64,000 nucleotides of DNA from Pectobacterium wasabiae CFBP 3304 (lineage in GTDB: Bacteria; Pseudomonadota; Gammaproteobacteria; Enterobacterales; Enterobacteriaceae): the NCBI RefSeq assembly GCF_001742185.1, contig NZ_CP015750.1, positions 4,960,001 through 5,024,000 on the forward strand. The letters run 5' to 3'. The position numbers and the translations under genes were made by a program. Under the pieces are notes generated by a model. That model did not search any database, was not told the DNA's origin, and saw only the letters and a list, made by a program, of their open reading frames with translations. Positions 29,606 to 39,359 of this stretch are shown here, one piece after another (the first letter of the stretch is position 1; every line of letters begins with the position of its first letter).

Positions 29606-30655
29606 TTGAATACTGAAAAAAGCTTTGTCGAACTGAAGCACATCACTAAACGCTTCGGCAACAACACCGTCATTGATGATTTGAATCTGGCGATCCCACA
29701 GGGAAAAATGGTCACGCTGCTGGGGCCGTCTGGCTGCGGTAAAACCACGGTACTGCGAGCCGTTGCCGGTCTGGAAAAACCGACAGAAGGCCAGATTTTC
29801 ATCGACGGCGAAGACGTCACCGAGCGCTCGATTCAGCAGCGCGATATTTGTATGGTGTTCCAGTCTTACGCCCTCTTCCCACATATGTCGCTGGGCGAAA
29901 ACATCGGCTACGGGCTAAAAATGCTCGGTCGGCCGAAGGCTGAAATCAATCAGCGCGTGAAAGAAGCGCTGGCGCTGGTCGATCTGGAAGGGTTTGAAGA
30001 TCGCTACGTCGACCAAATTTCCGGCGGACAGCAGCAGCGTGTCGCTCTGGCGCGTGCGCTGATCCTCAAGCCTAAAGTCCTACTGTTCGATGAGCCACTG
30101 AGTAACCTGGACGCCAACCTGCGCCGCAGTATGCGTGAAAAAATCCGCGAACTTCAGCAGCAGTTCAACATCACTTCTCTGTACGTCACGCACGACCAGA
30201 GCGAAGCCTTTGCGGTGTCCGACATGGTTCTGGTGATGAATAAAGGAAAAATCATGCAGTTAGGTGCGCCGCAGGAGCTCTACCGCCAACCAGCTTCCCG
30301 CTTCATGGCCAGCTTTATGGGGGATGCCAACATCTTCCCCGCCACCTTCACGGCAGACAGTGTGAATATTTACGGCTACCTTATCCCGCGCCCACAGGGA
30401 TTTGCAGCAGGATTGAACGAATCGACCGTCGGTATTCGCCCGGAAGCGATTACGCTCAGCCATCAAGGTGACGAAAGCCAGCGCTGCACCATCACGCAGG
30501 TCGCCTACATGGGACCACAGTACGAAGTACAGGTGGACTGGCACGGTCAATCGATGCTGTTGCAGGTTAACGCCACCCAGCTTCAGCCGAATCCGGGCGA
30601 CAGCTACTACCTGCAAATCCACCCTTACGGCATGTTTGTGCTATCCGAACAGTAA
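29606..30655 (+). CDS. afuC: Hexose-phosphate ABC importer ATPase AfuC
   Basis: The ATPase has about 349 residues. It carries Walker [10 protein letters not shown], signature ISGGQQQR, Walker [13 protein letters not shown], the H-loop VTHDQSEAF, and a C-terminal TOBE-like domain ([22 protein letters not shown]). The start is uncertain: TTG at 29606 has GGAG eight bases upstream, while GTG at 29597 has no room for one. The operon ends at a strong terminator. Confidence 0.9.
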   Translation: MNTEKSFVELKHITKRFGNNTVIDDLNLAIPQGKMVTLLGPSGCGKTTVLRAVAGLEKPTEGQIFIDGEDVTERSIQQRDICMVFQSYALFPHMSLGENIGYGLKMLGRPKAEINQRVKEALALVDLEGFEDRYVDQISGGQQQRVALARALILKPKVLLFDEPLSNLDANLRRSMREKIRELQQQFNITSLYVTHDQSEAFAVSDMVLVMNKGKIMQLGAPQELYRQPASRFMASFMGDANIFPATFTADSVNIYGYLIPRPQGFAAGLNESTVGIRPEAITLSHQGDESQRCTITQVAYMGPQYEVQVDWHGQSMLLQVNATQLQPNPGDSYYLQIHPYGMFVLSEQ

Positions 30656-30669
30656 ACGTCGGCCACACG

Positions 30670-30694
30670 ACCGGGAGCACTCGCTCCCGGTTTT
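30670..30694 (+). terminator. Rho-independent terminator of afuABC
   Basis: The stem ACCGGGAGC / GCTCCCGGT with a 4-base loop is followed by TTTTACTTTT, 15 bases after the afuC stop. Confidence 0.85.
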
Positions 30695-30816
30695 ACTTTT
30701 GACACACTTCAGCTTTGGCACACTTTCATTTTAACCAGCGTCAATTAACCGAAATACACACATCGATTACGGATTCCCTGCACGATTTGTTATGATAATG
30801 CCCTCTAACGCACGGA

Positions 30817-31901
30817 ATGGCCGCTATGAAGCAGAAAACCATCACATTAAACGATGTCGCAGAATATGCTGGGGTTTCCTATCAGACGGTTTCCCGCGTG
30901 CTGAATCAGGCGCCCCACGTTTCATCCCGAACTCGCAGTAAAGTGGAACAGGCGATGGCGGCGCTGAATTACACACCTAACCGCGTCGCACAGCAGCTAG
31001 CAGGGAAACCATCACTACGCTGGGGCTGGTAACCACCGATCTTTCACTGCACGCTCCTTCACAAATTGCCGCCGCGATTAAGAGCACCGCCAGCCAGTTG
31101 GGGATCAACATCGTGATGTCCATGCTGAGCAGTTCGGATGTCAACACCTGCAATAACGCCGTTAACGACCTGCTTTCTCAGCGGGTTAGTGGCGTCATCG
31201 TGAATGTTCCGCTATCAACGGATGAAATCGCCCACATTAGCCAAACCTGTGCTGATACGCCGGTGCTGTTTATGGATGCCGATCCCCATACCGACATCCT
31301 CAATGTTATGTTCGATCCCGATCACGGCGCACGTTTGGCAATCACCCATCTGCTGCAATTTGGGCACCAACATACCGCCCTGTTAACTGGGCCAATGACT
31401 TCGATTTCCGCCCGCCTACGTTATGAAGGTTGGTTAACCGAGTTAGAGAAACAACAGTTGTCCCCCGTCTCAGTACTGCACGTTGATTGGAGCGCCGCTT
31501 CTGGTTATCACCAGACGCTAGCCCTACTGGGACAATCCCTGCGCGTATCCGCCATTGTTGTGGAGAACGATCAAATGGCACTTGGCGTTTTACGCGCGCT
31601 GCACGAATATGGCCTGCGCGTGCCGGAGCAAATGTCGGTGATCGGCTTTGACGATACTCAGGACAGCACTTATTACACCCCACCACTGACGACTATTCGC
31701 CATGATTTCAGGTTGTTAGGTAAAGAAGGCGTCACTCGTTTGCTCGCCATGCTGCACGATCCTGCTCATGCTTCGTCACTGCTGTTACCTACCGAACTTA
31801 TCGTGCGCCATAGCTCCGCCGTGCAGTCATCAGCCCACGCCTCCCTGCAAGAACTAACAAAAAATCTGTTGGACATTACACGTCAGCTCCAAAGACTGTA
31901 A
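30817..31901 (+). pseudogene. lacI: lacI, lac repressor, frameshifted
   Basis: The first 66 codons give the LacI headpiece (TLNDVAEYAGVSYQTVSRVL and NYTPNRVAQQLAGK). Reading then breaks near 31014-31017. The downstream part continues in the next frame from TLGLVTTDLSLHAPSQIAAAI through to DDTQDSTYYTPPLTTIRHDF and the tetramerisation tail LLDITRQLQRL. A single missing base after TCA CT restores alignment with E. coli LacI over the full length. The protein would stop at about 72 residues and keep DNA binding only in part. An alternative ATG is at 30826. Confidence 0.88.
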
Positions 31902-32238
31902 CCCTTTACACAACAACACCGTTATCACCGCAGCGGCCAAACCATAACAAAAAAAACCTTATAAACAATAAGTTATAATTTCATCCTTGTTGATTTATTG
32001 CGCACCGTTTTCCAAATTCGATGTTACCTCATAAATGCTGGCAGATTGATGCACACAGTGTGATGACCGTTGATGTCAACGTTGATGCTGCAACTGTATT
32101 GCCGTCACTGGCCAGAGTGGGTTTGAGCTGCCAATTGGCTGGCATCACGTCCCAAGTCAGTTGGGTCGGGCTTGGGCCACATGAAAATTACCCAGACGGC
32201 AGATCGCCGCACAGCACGGGCATTGGAGCCTGCCACTA

Positions 32239-33391
32239 AATAGCTTCGCCAAATAGTAGATCACTTGAAGGGAACTCAGTCCGAGTTATGCGATCTGATC
32301 AATCGCCAAATCAAAACAAATCACCAACCGGACTGAGCGATGCCGATCATAGCAGCAATCCCTGATGAAGAACGACGACTAATGCGTAAAGAAGCCCAGC
32401 AGACTCGCGATAAAAACCATTCCAGACGACTCATCGCCATACTGATGCTGCATCGGGGAATGACCGTCACCGACGTCGCAAGACTGCTCTGTGCCGCTCG
32501 CTCATCCGTCGGAAGATGGATAAATTGGTTTACTTTACATGGCGTTGAAGGATTAAAGAGCCTCAGGTCTGGACGAGAACCACGTTGGCCAGTCGCGGAT
32601 ATCCTGCATATTTTGCCGCTTCTGGTTCAGCGTTCCCCTCAGGACTTTGGCTGGCTGCGTTCCCGCTGGAGCACTGAGTTATTGGCACTTATCGTTAATC
32701 GGCTTTTTAATGTAGCGCTTCATCCCGCCACGTTGCACCGCTACCTGAGACGAGCGGGTATTGTCTGGCGCAGAGCCGCACCGACACTGAAAATCAAAGA
32801 CCCGCACTATGAGGAAAAGCGACTCGCTATCGAACACGCTGTCGCCCGGAAGCAGACAGACCATCCGGTATTCTATCAGGATGAAGTCGATATCGACCTG
32901 AACCCGAAAATCGGCGCGGACTGGATGCTCAAAGGACAACAGAAGCGTATTACTACGCCGGGACATAACCAAAAACATTATCTGGCAGGTGCACTGCATT
33001 CGGACACGGGGCGAGTCCATTATGTCGGCGGTAACAGCAAGTGCACTGATTTATTTATCAACCTGTTAGAGGCATTACGGCGCACATACCGGCGAGCAAA
33101 AACGCTCACGATAGTGGTAGATAACTACATTATCCATAAAAGCCACAAGGTGGAGCGCTGGCTGGAGAAAAATAAGAAGTTCCGGTTGTTGTTCCTGCCA
33201 ACGTATTCGCCGTGGCTGAATCCAATAGAATTGCTGTGGCTGTCGTTGCACGAAACCATAACGCGTAACCATCAGTGCCGATATATGTGGCAATTGCTGG
33301 GTCGGGTAAATCAATTTATGAATGCGGCCTCACCGTTCCCCGGCAATCATCATGGTCTGGCTAAAGTGGAGCGATAATATGCAAAGTTATT
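32239..33391 (+). mobile_element. IS630-family insertion sequence inside lacZ
   Basis: The element is 1153 bp with related ends AATAGCTTCGC (left) and AATAACTTTGC (right end, reverse complement). It is flanked by a TA duplication (32237-32238 and 33392-33393). Removing it with one TA leaves CCACTAGATGAC, which restores the LacZ reading PLDD and the CTAG target preferred by IS630. It encodes one intact transposase. Confidence 0.92.
32340..33377 (+). CDS. IS630-family transposase
   Basis: The 345-residue protein aligns with Shigella IS630 transposase. It has an N-terminal HTH ([22 protein letters not shown]) and a DDE domain with [25 protein letters not shown] and [11 protein letters not shown] supplying the two Asp and the Glu. 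It appears full-length, so the element may be active. Confidence 0.93.
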   Translation: MPIIAAIPDEERRLMRKEAQQTRDKNHSRRLIAILMLHRGMTVTDVARLLCAARSSVGRWINWFTLHGVEGLKSLRSGREPRWPVADILHILPLLVQRSPQDFGWLRSRWSTELLALIVNRLFNVALHPATLHRYLRRAGIVWRRAAPTLKIKDPHYEEKRLAIEHAVARKQTDHPVFYQDEVDIDLNPKIGADWMLKGQQKRITTPGHNQKHYLAGALHSDTGRVHYVGGNSKCTDLFINLLEALRRTYRRAKTLTIVVDNYIIHKSHKVERWLEKNKKFRLLFLPTYSPWLNPIELLWLSLHETITRNHQCRYMWQLLGRVNQFMNAASPFPGNHHGLAKVER

Positions 33392-33810
33392 TAGATGACC
33401 TTCACACGCCCTACATTTTTCCATCGGAGAACGGATTACGTTGCAACACGAGTACGCTGACATATGGGTTATTACCGGAAACTTCCATTTCGGGCTAAGT
33501 CGCTACGGACTAACACAACTGATGACATGCACCCACCACCATTTACTCGAAAAGGAAAAAGGCGTTTGGCTTAATCTGGATGGCTTCCACATGGGGATTG
33601 GTGGCGATGACTCTTGGAGCCCCAGCGTTCATTATGATGAACTGCTCACAGCAGCGCATTATCACTATCGCGTAGCTATCCAACATCGCTAACCGTATTA
33701 ATATGAAAAATAGTATTAAAAATAACGAAAGAGCACGGTCACATCATCTCTTTCCATTTTAGTTGTATCCAGCACGTATATATCCGCAGTCAAAATAAAC
33801 GTTGCGGATA

Positions 33811-33973
33811 TATACCCTAAATAATTCGAGTTGCGTGACAAAACGTTAGCGTTTTGAACAACGCTCTGCGTTGGTCCTTAGGACAAGGTCCATTTATGCC
33901 CTTGTTATGCAACACTCGCACGACAAATTGGTTCCTGACCGATTTGAACGCGGCTTGAAGAATGACGGGTATA
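33811..33973. repeat. ERIC-ended repeat with a non-ERIC core
   Basis: The sequence starts TATACCCTAAATAATTCGAG and ends GCTTGAAGAATGACGGGTAT, the same termini as the ERIC element at 26159. The central approximately 115 bp, however, lack the ERIC core. The core has its own hairpin (CAAAACGTTAGCGTTTTG). It lies between the lacZ and lacY remnants. Confidence 0.7.
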
Positions 33974-33994
33974 ATGCATATCGGAGAAGACAAC

Positions 33995-35262
33995 ATGTAC
34001 TACTTACATAATAAAAATTTCCGGATATTCGGCCTGTTTTTCTTTTTCTATTTCTTCATCATGAGGGCTTACTTCCCCTTCTTTCCTATTTGGCTTCACG
34101 ACATTAATAAAATAAGTAAAAGCGACACAGGAATTATTTTCGCCTGTATTTATTTTTTCACCTTACTATTCCAACCTATATTTGGCTTTCTATCCGATAA
34201 GTTAGGTCCGAGAAAACATCTACTATGGATTATCACCATAATGTTGGTGTTTTTTGCTCCGTTCTTTATCTATGTTTTTGGCCCGTTGTTAAAATACAAT
34301 ATCGTTTTAGGTTCTATCGTCGGCGGGATTTATCTGGGGTTTATCAACAACGGAGGCGCATCGGCCATTGAGGCCTACATCGAGAAAGTCAGTCGCCGGA
34401 GCCAGTTTGAATTTGGCCGTGCGCGCCTGTTCGGCTGTCTCGGTTGGGCGCTCTGCGCATCCATTGTCGGTATCATGTTTACCATCAATAACCAGTTTGT
34501 TTTCTGGCTTGGTTCCGGTTGTGCAGTCATCCTCGCCATCCTGCTGTTACTGGTAAAACCAGAGTTCTCCTCCAGCGCCATCGTTGCCGACCAGGTCGGC
34601 TCCAACCAGAAACCGTTCAACCTGAAAATGGCAGCCGAACTACTAAAAGAACGTAAAATCTGGTTCTTGACCCTCTATGTCATCGGCGTTTCTTGCGCTT
34701 ATGATGTGTTCGATCAGCAGTTTGCCAATTTCTTCACCTCATTTTTCGATACTCGACAGGAAAGTAAAGTACGAGGATATTTGGTTATGTCACTACACTG
34801 GGTGAATTGCTTAATGCCACAATCATGTTTTTTGCTCCGCTTATTGTGAAACGTATCGGCGGTAAAAACGCGCGTCTCATCGCAGGGACGATTATGTCCG
34901 TGCGTATTATTGGCTCCGCCTTTGCCAGTTCCGTGTTGGAAGTGATTGTGCTGAAAACGCTGCACATGTTCGAAGTCCCTTTCCTGATCGTCGGTTGCTT
35001 TAAATACATTACCACGGTCTTTGAAGTCCGCTTTTCCGCAACGATTTATCTGGTGTGCTTCTGTTTCTTCAAACAGATATCAATCATTTTCATGTCCATT
35101 CTTGCTGGCAATATGTATGACAGCATCGGCTTTCATGGCACTTACCTGGTTTTAGGCAGCATCGCCCTCTCTTTTACAGTGATATCCCTATTCACTCTGT
35201 CAGGAAAAGGGACGCTATACACCTTTTCCCATAGACAGAAAGCACCAATAAGACAGCCCTAA
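33995..35262 (+). pseudogene. lacY: lacY, lactose permease, frameshifted
   Basis: From the ATG at 33995 (GGAG eight bases upstream) the product follows E. coli Lac[60 protein letters not shown]. After [15 protein letters not shown] the frame breaks near 34771-34778. The rest continues in another frame as [20 protein letters not shown] to the natural C-terminal end. A two-base insertion (or one-base loss) explains it. Key LacY residues Glu126 and Arg144 context (EAYIEK, FGRARMFG-like) remain, but the truncated product would lack helices 8-12. Confidence 0.9.
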
Positions 35263-35283
35263 CGATAGAGAAATACACTGAAA

Positions 35284-35310
35284 TGCCGATATTTGCCAAA
35301 AATATCGGCA
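35284..35310. terminator. Stem-loop after lacY remnant
   Basis: A perfect 11-bp inverted repeat (TGCCGATATTT / AAATATCGGCA) with a 5-base loop sits 21 bases past lacY. No clear T-run follows. Confidence 0.5.
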
Positions 35311-35357
35311 GATTGCACATTCTCTCACCGAACAGTGCGGTTTTGTGGTTTACGCCT

Positions 35358-35386
35358 TTGACATGTGTAGCACACGTCGTTATCAT
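35358..35386 (+). promoter_or_regulatory. Sigma-70 promoter of tRNA-Asn
   Basis: TTGACA (35358-35363) and TATCAT (35381-35386) are separated by 17 bp. A GC-rich discriminator (GCGCCCC) follows, typical of stringently controlled stable-RNA promoters, and the tRNA begins 18 bp further on. Confidence 0.8.
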
Positions 35387-35404
35387 GCGCCCCGTTCACA
35401 CGAT

Positions 35405-35480
35405 TCCTCTGTAGTTCAGTCGGTAGAACGGCGGACTGTTAATCCGTATGTCACTGGTTCGAGTCCAGTCAGAGGAGCCA
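35405..35480 (+). tRNA. tRNA-Asn (anticodon GTT)
   Basis: The 76-base gene starts TCCTCTGTAGTTCAGTCGG and ends with an encoded CCA. The anticodon loop CTGTTAA, the D-arm, and the T-arm CTGGTTCGAGTCCAG fold canonically, and the sequence matches enterobacterial asn tRNA genes. A tyrosine integrase gene begins 161 bp downstream, so this is the probable attachment site. Confidence 0.97.
35455..35480 (+). other. Probable attL core at the tRNA-Asn 3' end
   Basis: Integrases of this type recombine within the T-arm/acceptor end of a tRNA gene. The core would be within GGTTCGAGTCCAGTCAGAGG and the following AGCCA. I searched the window by eye for a second copy and found none, so attR must lie beyond position 64000 or has been lost. 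Confidence 0.55.
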
Positions 35481-35641
35481 AATTCTTGTTTTCATGCCTC
35501 TTTGCGAATCCTTATGTGATTCAGATTCAATAGGTTAGCGTGAAAAGTCTTCCCGATGCATTTTCAGTTTACCCTCCGCATCGGGAGAATTTGGTGGTCA
35601 GATTTGGGGTCAAGTTGGTTCGATGACGGAGTGACCCCCAA

Positions 35642-36895
35642 ATGTCTCTTAACGACTCAAAAATCCGCAACTTAAAACCATCCGTAAAACCCTTCAAAGT
35701 TTCTGATTCTCACGGTCTGTACCTGTTGGTTAATCCAGGCGGTTCACGTCTCTGGTATCTCAAATACCGTATCAATAAAAAAGAATCTCGCCTCGGCTTA
35801 GGTGCCTATCCTGATGTATCTCTGGCCGACGCTCGTCAACAACGTGACGGTATTCGAAAATTGCTGGCGCAGAATATCAACCCCGCACAACAGCGCGCTG
35901 CTGAAAGAACCACTTCCTCACCAGAGAAAACCTTCAAGCATGTGGCATTAGAGTGGCATAAAAGCAACCGCTCATGGTCAGAGAACCATGCCATCCGTCT
36001 GCTTGCCAGCATGAATAACCATATCTTCCCGATAATTGGACACCTGCCGGTCACAGAACTAAAAACTCGCCACTTCATCGATCTGCTGAAAGGGATTGAG
36101 AATAAAGGTTTGCTGGAAGTGGCGGCACGCACCCGGCAGCATATGTGCAATATCATGCGCCATGCCGTGCATCAGGAGTTGATAGAGCATAATCCGGCGG
36201 CCAATCTGGACGGTATCATCGCCCCGCCCATTAAACGCCACTACCCTGCCCTCCCGCTGGAGAAACTACCGGAACTGTTGACTCGCATTGAGGACTACAA
36301 GCAAGGGCGAGAATTAACCCGTTTGGCAGTATCACTTACTCTGCACCTGTTCATCCGTTCCAGCGAACTACGTTTCGCCCGTTGGTCTGAGATCGATTTT
36401 AGAAACAAAATCTGGACCATTCCGGCTACCCGTGAATCCATTCCTGGTGTGCGTTATTCCGGGCGTGGTGCCAAAATGCGCACGCCACATATCGTCCCCC
36501 TCTCTCATCAGTCTATCGCTATTCTGAAACAGATACGGGATATCTCTGGGCATCAGGAACTGATATTCCCCGGTGACCATAATCCGTATAAACCAATGTG
36601 CGAAAACACGGTGAATAAAGCTCTGCGCTTGATGGGTTATGACACGAAAGATCAAATCTGCGGCCACGGATTCCGGGCAATGGCCTGTAGTGCCCTGATG
36701 GAATCAGGTCTATGGTCACAGGATGCTGTTGAACGTCAGATGAGCCATCAGGAACGCAACAGCGTCCGAGCGGCCTACATCCACAAAGCAGAATATCTCG
36801 ACGCTCGTAAAGCGATGATGCAATGGTGGTCAGATTATCTGGATACGTGCAGGGAAGCCTATGTGCCACCGTATATCTGGGGGTCAAGGGGATAA
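35642..36895 (+). CDS. int: Tyrosine-recombinase integrase of a tRNA-targeting island
   Basis: The 417-residue protein is a P4/CP4-57-type integrase. It has an N-terminal DUF4102 arm-binding domain (SDSHGLYLLVNPGGSRLWYLKYR), a core-binding SAM-like domain, and a catalytic domain with Arg244 (SSELRFARWSE), His342 and Arg345 (HGFRAMA), His369 (MSHQ) and the nucleophile Tyr379 (RAAYIH). All catalytic residues are present, so it looks functional. It reads away from tRNA-Asn into the element. Confidence 0.95.
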   Translation: MSLNDSKIRNLKPSVKPFKVSDSHGLYLLVNPGGSRLWYLKYRINKKESRLGLGAYPDVSLADARQQRDGIRKLLAQNINPAQQRAAERTTSSPEKTFKHVALEWHKSNRSWSENHAIRLLASMNNHIFPIIGHLPVTELKTRHFIDLLKGIENKGLLEVAARTRQHMCNIMRHAVHQELIEHNPAANLDGIIAPPIKRHYPALPLEKLPELLTRIEDYKQGRELTRLAVSLTLHLFIRSSELRFARWSEIDFRNKIWTIPATRESIPGVRYSGRGAKMRTPHIVPLSHQSIAILKQIRDISGHQELIFPGDHNPYKPMCENTVNKALRLMGYDTKDQICGHGFRAMACSALMESGLWSQDAVERQMSHQERNSVRAAYIHKAEYLDARKAMMQWWSDYLDTCREAYVPPYIWGSRG

Positions 36896-36919
36896 CATTA
36901 AGACGGCATAATCTTGGAT

Positions 36920-36949
36920 ATGAGGCCGTATCATTCCATCCGGCCTCAT
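36920..36949 (+). terminator. Stem-loop after the integrase gene
   Basis: A perfect 9-bp inverted repeat (ATGAGGCCG / CGGCCTCAT, loop 12) begins 25 bases past the integrase stop. No T-run follows, so terminator function is uncertain. Confidence 0.4.
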
Positions 36950-37045
36950 TGAGGATTGTGTATCAGCTAACAACGCCAATAGATGGCGAAACCGCTCCTG
37001 AAGGCTTAGGAAGGTTAGTGGCGGGAAAGTTAAAAAACTGTCGCG

Positions 37046-37348
37046 CAGTCAGAACTGGCGGAAGCATTCGCTTATGCTTTAAATCAGTGGCTGGCCCTTG
37101 CGTACTATGCAGAAAATAGCTGGCTGGAAGTGGATAATAACATCGCGGGAAATGCTCTACGACTGGTGAGTCTGGGGCGAAAAAACCAACTGTTCTTCGA
37201 CTCTGATCACGAAGGTGATCAGGGAACGAACGGATAGGCCGTTTATCGACTGAACGGCATAGATTCGGATCACTACCTGTACCATGTGCTGAATGACATC
37301 GCCGACTGGCTGGTGAGTTGTGATAAGGAACTGCTGCATGGTGGGTAA
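37046..37348 (+). pseudogene. IS66-family transposase C-terminal remnant
   Basis: Translation gives SELAEAFAYALNQW and WLEVDNNIAGNALRLVSLGR, then KNQLFFDSDHEGDQG before a stop, then RLNGIDSDHYLYHVLNDIAD. These are the conserved end of IS66 TnpC with an internal deletion and frame change. No other IS66 parts or ends are visible. It is a scar next to the integrase. Confidence 0.85.
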
Positions 37349-37480
37349 AGCTATCTCAGGAACAACCCTTTCAACACGGCTTTACACTTATGAAGATACA
37401 AGTTAAGCGTTAAAAAAACAATTTCAGGATAATTGCTAATTTTCAGGCTGGAATGCCTGATCGTATCGCTAAGTATAATG

Positions 37481-37918
37481 TTAGCAGGCGCTGTCCCCAT
37501 CAGCCCATCGCTTGATATCACTTATATTTGGCGACCTGATGCCTGTACTCAAAATATTCTTAGTTGTGTATAGACTGATCTTAGCTTTGTCACCACCATG
37601 GTTTTCTATCTCAATTAGCGTGTTGTTGATAAATAATCCCTCTGAAAGAAGCTTTTGATTGATCTCACCTATTTTTCGATCACTGTCGAACTCGCTTAAT
37701 ACAATGACCGGGTTTCCTGAATATGACTGATATTCCAGACACTGCCTTGCCATGTGCCTTAGGGTTCGATAAGTATCGGAGGACCCCGTCTTGCTAATGA
37801 AACTGCCGTCTAAAGATGATTTGTTGTTTTTTAAATCGCTTACGGTTATGGCACATCCGCTAAGTGATATAGAAAATAATATTGTAGCTAGGGACAAATT
37901 TTTCAATTTATGCTCCAT
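37481..37918 (-). CDS. Putative lipoprotein, unknown family
   Basis: Starting at MEHKLKNLSLATILFSISLS with lipobox LSGC, the protein has 145 residues. The mature part is polar, with two further cysteines (RQCLEYQ and the terminal DSAC). It lies 49 bp downstream of the sensor-kinase gene on the same strand and may be cotranscribed. I do not recognise the family. The longer reading from 38014 overlaps the kinase and lacks a signal sequence. Confidence 0.6.
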   Translation of the reverse strand: MEHKLKNLSLATILFSISLSGCAITVSDLKNNKSSLDGSFISKTGSSDTYRTLRHMARQCLEYQSYSGNPVIVLSEFDSDRKIGEINQKLLSEGLFINNTLIEIENHGGDKAKISLYTTKNILSTGIRSPNISDIKRWADGDSAC

Positions 37919-37967
37919 TATTCTGGTAAATGTCCTACTCAGGTTAGGATCAAAATTGCGTTTTCTT

Positions 37968-39359
37968 TCAGACGGAATTTTGATTTGGTATATCAACAAT
38001 AACCATGAGCCCACCTTCTGCAGACGTACTTAGGAAAACACTGCTGTTATGTTGCTGCGCAACCGCTTTGACTATTGCAAGCCCCAATCCGCTCCCGCTT
38101 TGTATCTGATTGGGATCACGAAAAAATCTGTCGAATACCCGCTCCCTCAATTCAACCCTGATTCCGGGCCCTGCATCTGAGATACGCAATTGAGTGGATT
38201 TATCTAATGATCGTACCTCTACCTCAACCCGCCCGCCGTCAGGACTGTACTTCACAGCATTTTCAATTAAGTTGTCGATCAGCGACATCAGGCGCTCCCT
38301 GACACCTGTAATCCAGACTTCATCATGAGAGTAGAACTCAAGCTCAATTCTGCTCTCAGCAGCTAGCGGTGCCAACTCAGCCATTCGCTCTTGTATGAGC
38401 GTCGTCAGCGGCACAGGCTCCATAACAACGTCAATGCGCGCTTCACTGTGCATCAGCAACAGCAACTGATTGACGAGACGAGCAGCACGGCTATTGCTAC
38501 GAATAATCCCTGCAAGCAATTCCTGTTGACTACAGTTGCTTACATCGGACTGCAGAGCCTCAACATTGACTCGCATTGCAGCCAGCGGAGTACGCAACTC
38601 GTGAGCGGCATCTGCAATGAAAGTCCGTTCCCTTTCAGTGCTTTCTCGTACCCTAGCAAGGAATATATTAATCGCGTCCACTATTTGGCGAAGCTCCTTG
38701 TGCTTTGGCACTGCTTTTAAGGGAGAAATATCTTCTGGTGTTCGTAAGCAAACTTCATTTGCCACCTTGTTCCAAGGACGCATTGCAATGCGGATTGACA
38801 GCCACGCAGGAAACAAAAGAAAGGGAATGCATACCAGCAGCGGTAATATGTAGTATCCGCGCGAGTTCAGGTATATGAAGAAGTTCCAGCCTCCAGCAGG
38901 AGTGAGCAGTGTCACCTCTGTGTCGGAGCTCCTAGACTTCAGAGTACGGCTAGTCCAAGCGCGGCCGTTACTCTGAATACTTTGAATCATCCCATAAGCG
39001 GTATTTGTCACATCTACCGGAGCGCCATCAGATGAATAAATTATCTCTTTATTCTTCCGAACGATTAGGCTGATTGACATTTTTGGGTCTTCACCTCCGC
39101 CATAGCCTTCCCGCAATGCCTTACTGAATTTTTCCAGCACATCGGTTAGATCGCGCGGGCGATCCCCCATACGATCCACCACTGTCAGAATGGTTTCATA
39201 GGTTTTGCTGCCTGATAGCATTGGAGGGCTACGTAAGTTATCCCATAAAATGTAGGTCAGAAAAATACACCAAATCAGCGTGAGTAATAGCATCTGGGCG
39301 ATCATAATTCGCCGTACTAGCGTTGGGATTCTCAGATAGTGCCAAAAATTACGCATCAA
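37968..39359 (-). CDS. Two-component sensor histidine kinase
   Basis: The protein has 463 residues. TM1 is near 18-40, with a periplasmic sensor of about 130 residues, TM2 near 170-190, a HAMP-like linker, HisKA with His253 in DAAHELRTPLAAM, and an HATPase with DNLIENAVKYSPDGG, DAGPGI and GSGLGLAIVKAV. It is of the QseC/PmrB class. It overlaps the response-regulator gene by four bases (ATGA), so the two are translationally coupled. Its signal is unknown. Confidence 0.9.
   Translation of the reverse strand: MMRNFWHYLRIPTLVRRIMIAQMLLLTLIWCIFLTYILWDNLRSPPMLSGSKTYETILTVVDRMGDRPRDLTDVLEKFSKALREGYGGGEDPKMSISLIVRKNKEIIYSSDGAPVDVTNTAYGMIQSIQSNGRAWTSRTLKSRSSDTEVTLLTPAGGWNFFIYLNSRGYYILPLLVCIPFLLFPAWLSIRIAMRPWNKVANEVCLRTPEDISPLKAVPKHKELRQIVDAINIFLARVRESTERERTFIADAAHELRTPLAAMRVNVEALQSDVSNCSQQELLAGIIRSNSRAARLVNQLLLLMHSEARIDVVMEPVPLTTLIQERMAELAPLAAESRIELEFYSHDEVWITGVRERLMSLIDNLIENAVKYSPDGGRVEVEVRSLDKSTQLRISDAGPGIRVELRERVFDRFFRDPNQIQSGSGLGLAIVKAVAQQHNSSVFLSTSAEGGLMVIVDIPNQNSV

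Larger units (their letters stand above)
32024..33692 (+). pseudogene. lacZ: lacZ remnant (beta-galactosidase C-terminal domain), deleted, frameshifted and split by an IS
   Basis: Only the last roughly 180 codons survive. The left piece encodes WQIDAHSVMTVDVNV through LGPHENYPD, the start of LacZ domain 5. A one-base loss near 32198 shifts the frame to RQIAAQHGHWSLPL. An IS630-family element then interrupts the gene at 32239-33391. The right piece resumes with [20 protein letters not shown], has another shift near 33465, and ends in [19 protein letters not shown] to [11 protein letters not shown]. The first approximately 840 codons are gone, so no activity is possible. Confidence 0.9.

Noticed and set aside
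26302..30655. Reading afuABC as a ferric-iron importer
   Set aside because: The family was first named for iron, but the adjacent uhpABC genes and known sugar-phosphate binding by AfuA fit hexose-phosphate uptake better.
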